DNA from: Maniola hyperantus
Taxonomy: Eukaryota; Arthropoda; Insecta; Lepidoptera; Nymphalidae
DNA length: 64,000 bases
Assembly (NCBI RefSeq): GCF_902806685.2
Contig: NC_048536.1
Coordinates: 5,766,001-5,830,000 of the forward strand
Direction of reading: 5' to 3'
In this document: piece by piece, positions 62,401-64,000 of the stretch
How positions within the stretch are numbered: position 1 is the stretch's first letter
Layout: every line of letters starts with the position of its first letter
The notes under the pieces: generated by a model
What the model saw: the letters and a program-made list of their open reading frames with translations, nothing else
Told to the model about the DNA's origin: nothing
Database searches by the model: none
Made by a program: the position numbers and the translations under genes

Positions 62401-63444
62401 TGAAACTTCAGTCTAGTGCTGACGTCACTAAAATGGCGGCCACGCGCATTAGCAATTTGCGGGACTTATAAACAGATGTTATAACGTGAAACGTAAACTC
62501 TTAAAAAGATTTTGTAACAAAGAAAACTAGAGGATTTCACTGCATATTATTAATCCACCGCCGCTCTAAGTTCGTGTTTGTTCAGGCTAATCTCAGAATG
62601 ATAATAACGATGATGAGGATTTTATTACGTATTTAATGTGCATTAGATATTAGTAAAATTTTAGTAAATATGACAACTCACGCTTAACCGAAAATTGACT
62701 ATGCCAAAATTGTTTTACAAAAAAAGAGCTGAAGTTTCCTAAGACAGTTTCCCTCTAGGGTTTTAAAATTCCCATACAGCCCCAGTTAAAAAAAACCGGC
62801 CAAGTGCGAATTAGGCTCGCGCAGCGAGGGTTGCGTGCTATTACAGTCGTATTTTTTCGACATTTTTCACGACAGTTCAAAAACTATTATGCATAAAAAT
62901 AAATAAAAATCTGTTTTAGAATACATAGGTGAAAACCTTTCATATTATACCTCACTTGATATAGTTATCTTACTTCGAAAATTAAAAATACTAATTATTA
63001 GTTCATGACCACAATTTTTTTTTGTGTGATGTAACCACAAATTCACGGTTTTCAGATTTTTTCCCGAATGTCTGCTATAAGACCTACCTACCTGCCAAAT
63101 TTCATGATTCTAGGTCAACGGGAAGTACCATGTAGGTTTCTTGACAGACCGACAGACAGACAGACAGACAACAAAGTGATCCTATAAGGGTTCCGTTTTT
63201 CCTTTTGAGGTACGGAACCCTAAAAACACACTGTATAATAAAATTATAACTGCTGTTTCTATGACAGATTACTACATTCAATAAGGTCTAGATTTTAATA
63301 TTGTGTCTTTGGCAGGTGGGTCGCCTATACCCGCAAGCAGTATACTTCCCCATACGCACGCTGTACCTGACGCTGAAGATCGAGCAGCGCGAGCGCCACA
63401 AGACCGCCGAGAGCCATCACCAGCCCACCACTGCCGCCAGCACT
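32462..63444 (+). CDS. TRRAP: TRRAP / Nipped-A (Tra1) HAT-complex scaffold, exons 1-39, 3' end outside window
   Basis: Giant PIKK-family pseudokinase scaffold that binds activators in SAGA and TIP60/NuA4. Exons: 32462-32608, 33349-33654, 35153-35347, 35844-36010, 36786-37021, 37982-38186, 38593-38769, 39487-39763, 40332-40550, 40786-42597, 42847-43045, 43758-43993, 44304-44544, 44730-44931, 45497-45830, 46085-46246, 46742-46993, 48278-48477, 48904-48974, 49103-49308, 50020-50193, 50576-50770, 51109-51288, 51700-51948, 52430-52690, 53004-53117, 53933-54120, 54519-54757, 55115-55346, 56053-56239, 56854-56984, 57890-58040, 58465-58608, 59004-59274, 59695-59906, 60322-60537, 61113-61601, 62061-62225, 63316-63444. 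All phases agree: 9771 nt, 3257 codons of about 3850 expected. Landmarks: SSPQYPQFLDH, LAYSTLADLVHHVRQHLP, GGGSHDLLYQEF, RRLMTFAWPCLL, and the HEAT-to-FAT region (QEEDMWSGLWQ, VDCFQKIRQQVKC). Start is the first ATG; a second follows at once. Pseudokinase and FATC lie beyond the window. Confidence 0.95.
32921..33140 (+). pseudogene. RTE-type LINE 3' ORF fragment in TRRAP intron 1
   Basis: Reads LEWRPRLSKRSVGCPPARWTD, then AGSSWMGKAEDRVWWRSLGK and terminal AYVQQWMSTG with stop and a GATGATGAT tail. It is the same family as the minus-strand copy at 3024-3366, in a different subfamily. The 3' open frame is intact but heavily 5'-truncated, as usual for LINE insertions. Confidence 0.8.
34014..34232 (-). 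repeat. Lep1-type Helitron in TRRAP intron 2
   Basis: CTAG at 34014, TAATGCCCGCAGCATCGCCC, ending CACTTTCGCATTTATAATA. Confidence 0.7.
34296..34772. mobile_element. PIF/Harbinger-type MITE, 477 bp
   Basis: Inverted ends GGCCTCCTACGCACTGGCGACCA at left and the complement at right, flanked by TTA at 34293-34295 and 34773-34775 (3-bp target duplication). The interior is GC-rich and internally palindromic (GGCCGCCGCGGC). No transposase frame. Confidence 0.75.
34955..35112 (-). repeat. Truncated Lep1-type Helitron
   Basis: GGGATAAAAAGTACCCTATG to CACTTTCGCATTTATAATA, about 40 bp before the exon 3 acceptor. Confidence 0.65.
35683..35806. repeat. MITE-like element with TCGATTGCGG ends, copy 3
   Basis: CATTGTTACAATCTCAGTTG, TTGGCTGAATTAATGG and TATCATTTTACCGCAGTCGA; it ends about 38 bp before exon 4. 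Confidence 0.5.
36011..36785 (+). other. TRRAP intron 4, probable GC-AG intron
   Basis: Exon 4 reaches PANTHR and must end in phase 2 to join exon 5, which reads QSASFNKEVF after TCTAG. The only border that gives the right phase and family length is AG|GCATGA at 36010/36011, a GC donor. No GT donor nearby does this. The intron contains one Lep1-type Helitron (36432-36649). Confidence 0.65.
36432..36649 (-). repeat. Full-length Lep1-type Helitron in TRRAP intron 4
   Basis: CTAG at 36432-36435 to TATAATATTAGTATGG. Confidence 0.8.
37055..37258 (+). pseudogene. Decayed partial copy of TRRAP exon 6 (copy A)
   Basis: Lies in intron 5. It matches the middle of exon 6 (CTCGCGTACT, then GGCCG, CGACA and the CCATGG/GGTGGCA stretch) with many substitutions, then runs into intron-like sequence ending AAAAAGCATCTTATTTTAG, almost the same as the sequence before working exon 6. 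It is not needed by the reading frame and is out of frame. Confidence 0.7.
37259..37494 (+). pseudogene. Decayed partial copy of TRRAP exon 6 (copy B)
   Basis: Starts right after the fossil acceptor of copy A. It shares GAGCGTCTATTCGACGAGGA and GCGGAGGTTGG with exon 6 (37997 onwards), then lacks about 30 bp present in the real exon before TACTCCACA. The shared 3' tail (GGTGTGATTG, AATACTCAAAAA) shows that A and B are units of one tandem array. Confidence 0.75.
37493..37970 (+). repeat. CCGGCCAAGTGCG dispersed repeat, inserted beside TRRAP exon 6
   Basis: From AACCGGCCAAGTGCGAATC through GACGGACAGACAGACAG and AAGGGTTCCGTTTTTTGCC to TACGGAACCCTAAAAA, ending about 12 bp before the exon 6 acceptor. 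Confidence 0.75.
39201..39412 (+). repeat. Full-length Lep1-type Helitron in TRRAP intron 7
   Basis: ATCCATACTTAATATTATAA start, GCGGGCATTAGCTAG end at 39412. Confidence 0.8.
40786..42597 (+). CDS. TRRAP: TRRAP exon 10, unusually large HEAT-repeat exon
   Basis: 1812 nt, 604 codons, phase 0 at both ends, reading from FSMMNPQTF to LLVRQQ. It encodes a strongly conserved stretch of the alpha-solenoid (LLPNLLEGLNRLQSGLHKQ, LCVDNLQPDFLYEH). It is about five times longer than any neighbouring exon except exon 37 (489 nt). The frame stays open about 80 nt into the intron by chance; the GTATAT donor at 42598 is chosen because exon 11 continues in phase. Confidence 0.93.
43576..43698. repeat. Short MITE in TRRAP intron 11
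   Basis: CTTAGACCCGGTATCCA and TGGATACCGGACCTAAG form inverted ends of 17 bp with two mismatches around about 90 bp. Confidence 0.65.
44074..44198 (+). pseudogene. Decayed fragments of TRRAP exon 12 in intron 12
   Basis: ATATTCCAAATGTTGTACAA resembles the end of exon 12 near 43940. Then AAGGCGAAAGATGCCATGCT and GGTGTAAGTCAACTAAGTACCC resemble its start (43811-43875). The end-fragment precedes the start-fragment, as expected from a decayed tandem duplication. It is not part of the joined reading frame. Confidence 0.65.
46295..46610. repeat. Two MITE-like copies of the TCGATTGCGG family
   Basis: In TRRAP intron 16; the second (46414 onwards) begins TGGTCGATTGCGGAAATG and has CAATTGGCTGAATTTTTGG. 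Confidence 0.45.
47021..47435 (+). repeat. Two tandem copies of a lepidopteran LINE-tail-type repeat
   Basis: CCCTTGACTGCAATCTCACC and CATCGTACCGGAACGCTAAA occur in 47033-47190 and again in 47230-47435. The second copy extends further (CTAGCCACGGCTGAAGC). TRRAP intron 17. Confidence 0.6.
47481..47567. repeat. Foldback with 36-bp arms
   Basis: TAATGTATATAACGGGTA at left and its complement at right; about three mismatches over 36 bp, 15-20 bp loop. It directly abuts a tRNA-like sequence. Confidence 0.8.
47580..47655 (-). repeat. tRNA-like sequence with A and B boxes (SINE head)
   Basis: The minus strand has TGGCGCAGTGGTAAACGC (A box) and GGTTCAATTCC (B box). The acceptor stem does not pair properly, so it is a tRNA-derived repeat head rather than a tRNA gene. 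Confidence 0.6.
47714..47965 (-). repeat. SINE, diverged, with long ATC tail
   Basis: (ATC)n at 47718-47745, then GGTCTCCTCTCAGAATGA and GAACATTATGGAGATCTC. Confidence 0.65.
48120..48240 (-). repeat. tRNA-derived SINE head fragment
   Basis: GGTCGAACCCTGGACCCCCGA is an antisense B-box/T-arm. It lies just before TRRAP exon 18. Confidence 0.4.
49313..49486 (+). pseudogene. Decayed copy of TRRAP exon 20, 178 bp downstream of the original
   Basis: Very similar to 49135-49308, starting just inside the exon 20 donor and ending with TATAAGGTT. The stretch CAGCAGCTGTTCCACATTCT is unchanged. The conserved ACCAAGAAG has become ACCTAGACG, an in-frame TAG, and the donor GTGAGA has become GTTGAT. Exon 21 (YYPVRH) joins exon 20 directly in phase, so this copy is dead or skipped. 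Confidence 0.85.
50818..50975 (+). repeat. Diverged partial Lep1-type Helitron
   Basis: TGTATTATAAATGTGAAAATG, CGGCCCATCCGTTTAACC and GAATTCCCACTGAATTTTTA; TRRAP intron 22. Confidence 0.5.
53136..53330. mobile_element. PIF/Harbinger-type MITE, 195 bp
   Basis: Perfect 17-bp inverted ends GAGCTAGCGCGCACCAC, flanked by TTA at 53133-53135 and 53331-53333. It inserted about 18 bp after the exon 26 donor. Confidence 0.85.
53592..53880 (-). repeat. Near-complete SINE in TRRAP intron 26
   Basis: ATCATCAACAATCCATCGCC, CCACGCTGGCCAAGTGCGG and a tRNA-like head (CTCGAATCCTAACC...ACCACTAGG). Confidence 0.7.
54183..54400 (-). repeat. Full-length Lep1-type Helitron in TRRAP intron 27
   Basis: CTAG at 54183-54186 to TATAATATTAGTATGG. 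Confidence 0.75.
56360..56632 (-). repeat. CCGGCCAAG-type repeat, antisense, in TRRAP intron 30
   Basis: CCTCCGTCCGTCCGTCTGTC, TATTGCCGCTATAACAAC and GAGTCCGACTCGCACTTGACCGG. Confidence 0.7.
57045..57375. repeat. LINE tail plus rearranged Lep1-type Helitron
   Basis: CAGATTCGCAATAAAGGTATTTG, then two CATGGGAACGC/TCCCGGAAAAGCAAAG pieces, ending CATCTAG near 57374. Confidence 0.5.
57530..57715 (+). repeat. Helitron-like repeat, second subfamily
   Basis: GGTGACTGACTGACTGATC, CTTGGCATGCAGATAGC and CAACCCCTAAGGGGGT mirror the element at 9863-10050. Confidence 0.5.
59641..59695 (+). other. Competing splice acceptors before TRRAP exon 35
   Basis: CTGCAG at 59665-59670 looks like a good acceptor, but using it puts a TGA in frame four codons on. 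The next AG, TTGCCAG at 59694, gives GCG-TGG-CTC (AWLVN), matching the family (AWKVNMYRGYL). Exon 35 is therefore placed at 59695. Confidence 0.7.
59969..60084 (+). pseudogene. Decayed copy of TRRAP exon 35, about 177 bp downstream
   Basis: Matches 59792-59913 from GCAGTACCTG through CGCAACAACTCATCGGGCTT and GACGCCGCGCAAATACA to GTATGT. Substitutions and small deletions break the frame. Exon 36 joins exon 35 in phase 0 without it. Confidence 0.7.
62790..63228 (+). repeat. CCGGCCAAGTGCG dispersed repeat in TRRAP intron 38
   Basis: AACCGGCCAAGTGCGAATTA, AGACCGACAGACAGACAG and TTCCTTTTGAGGTACGGAACC. It ends about 90 bp before exon 39. Confidence 0.75.
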
Positions 63445-63508
63445 GTACGTAATAAGAGTCTAAACTCTAAAGTAATGAATATCTAATGGATCCCATTTTT
63501 ATCAGATA

Positions 63509-63710
63509 CTAGTTGATGCGTGAGAAACTCTTTAATTTTCCGTCATAAAAAGTAGACTATGTCACTCTCCAAGTCTTTGACTATACCCATGCAAAAATCA
63601 TCAATCACGTTGATCCATAGCCCCGTTGCGACGTGATTGAAGGACAAACAAACAAACTAATAAACCAACACCCAAACACACTTTCGCATTCATAATAGGG
63701 GTAGTGACAT
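63509..63710 (-). repeat. Lep1-type Helitron
   Basis: CTAG at 63509-63512, TTTTCCGTCATAAAAAGTAG, ending CACTTTCGCATTCATAATA; within 70 bp of the exon 39 donor. Confidence 0.65.
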
Positions 63711-64000
63711 CGTCCGTATGTTTCTGGTTTTACTTCGGCGGGAAGGGGCAATGCACGTACAACAGACGGAACGTTGAAGTGCATAAACCAGCGCTGAGAG
63801 AAGAAGAAGAAAATGTTTTTGGTTTTAGCAATAGGATGGGTTTCATAAGGCCTCCTAATATTTCCGGTTCCAGAGTCTGTTGGTAAGGGGACAGCATGGT
63901 AGTAGCAAACAATACATCTTTCCGGTGCGTCGCTAAGTGATTTAGATAGGCCTACAGGGGTCATACTATTATTTACCTTTTTTCTTAGCTAAACAGTCTC

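Overview
This 64 kb window is eukaryotic and almost certainly lepidopteran (moth or butterfly). The evidence is intron-rich genes with insect-type splice sites in AT-rich DNA, and dense copies of repeats typical of Lepidoptera: Lep1-type Helitrons ending in CTAG, tRNA-derived SINEs with an ATC/GAT tail, RTE-type LINE 3' ends, and the repeat that starts CCGGCCAAGTGCG.

Layout. (1) 1-15018, + strand: the 3' six coding exons of an ABHD2-like serine hydrolase (Drosophila Hydr2 relative); its first coding exon(s) lie left of the window, and intron 2 is a 7.9 kb repeat landfill. (2) 15019-23552: intergenic space between two convergent genes, with foldback elements, a Helitron and two perfect hairpins but no convincing gene. 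(3) 23553-29234, - strand: a complete B-type plexin (semaphorin receptor) in one uninterrupted 1893-codon exon. (4) 29235-32461: spacer between the divergent plexin and TRRAP genes; it holds a SINE pair and a possible 3' end of an unidentified minus-strand gene. (5) 32462 to the right edge, + strand: TRRAP/Nipped-A (Tra1), the giant scaffold of the SAGA and TIP60/NuA4 histone acetyltransferase complexes. I can place 39 consecutive coding exons (9771 nt, 3257 codons) that join in one frame. The end of the FAT domain, the pseudokinase and FATC lie right of the window.

The three genes have no obvious common pathway: lipid hydrolysis, axon-guidance signalling and chromatin acetylation.

The most unusual signal is inside TRRAP. 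At least four exons (6, 12, 20 and 35) have decayed partial copies of themselves in an adjacent intron, some with stop codons or deletions, so tandem exon duplication followed by decay has recurred in this gene. One of these arrays keeps the empty site of a transposon that later inserted about 12 bp upstream of the working exon 6 acceptor. Other points are a probable GC-AG intron after TRRAP exon 4, the intronless plexin, and two perfect short hairpins in the intergenic DNA.

Limits: exon borders were set by eye from splice consensus, reading frame and remembered family similarity. No alignment, transcript or repeat library was available.
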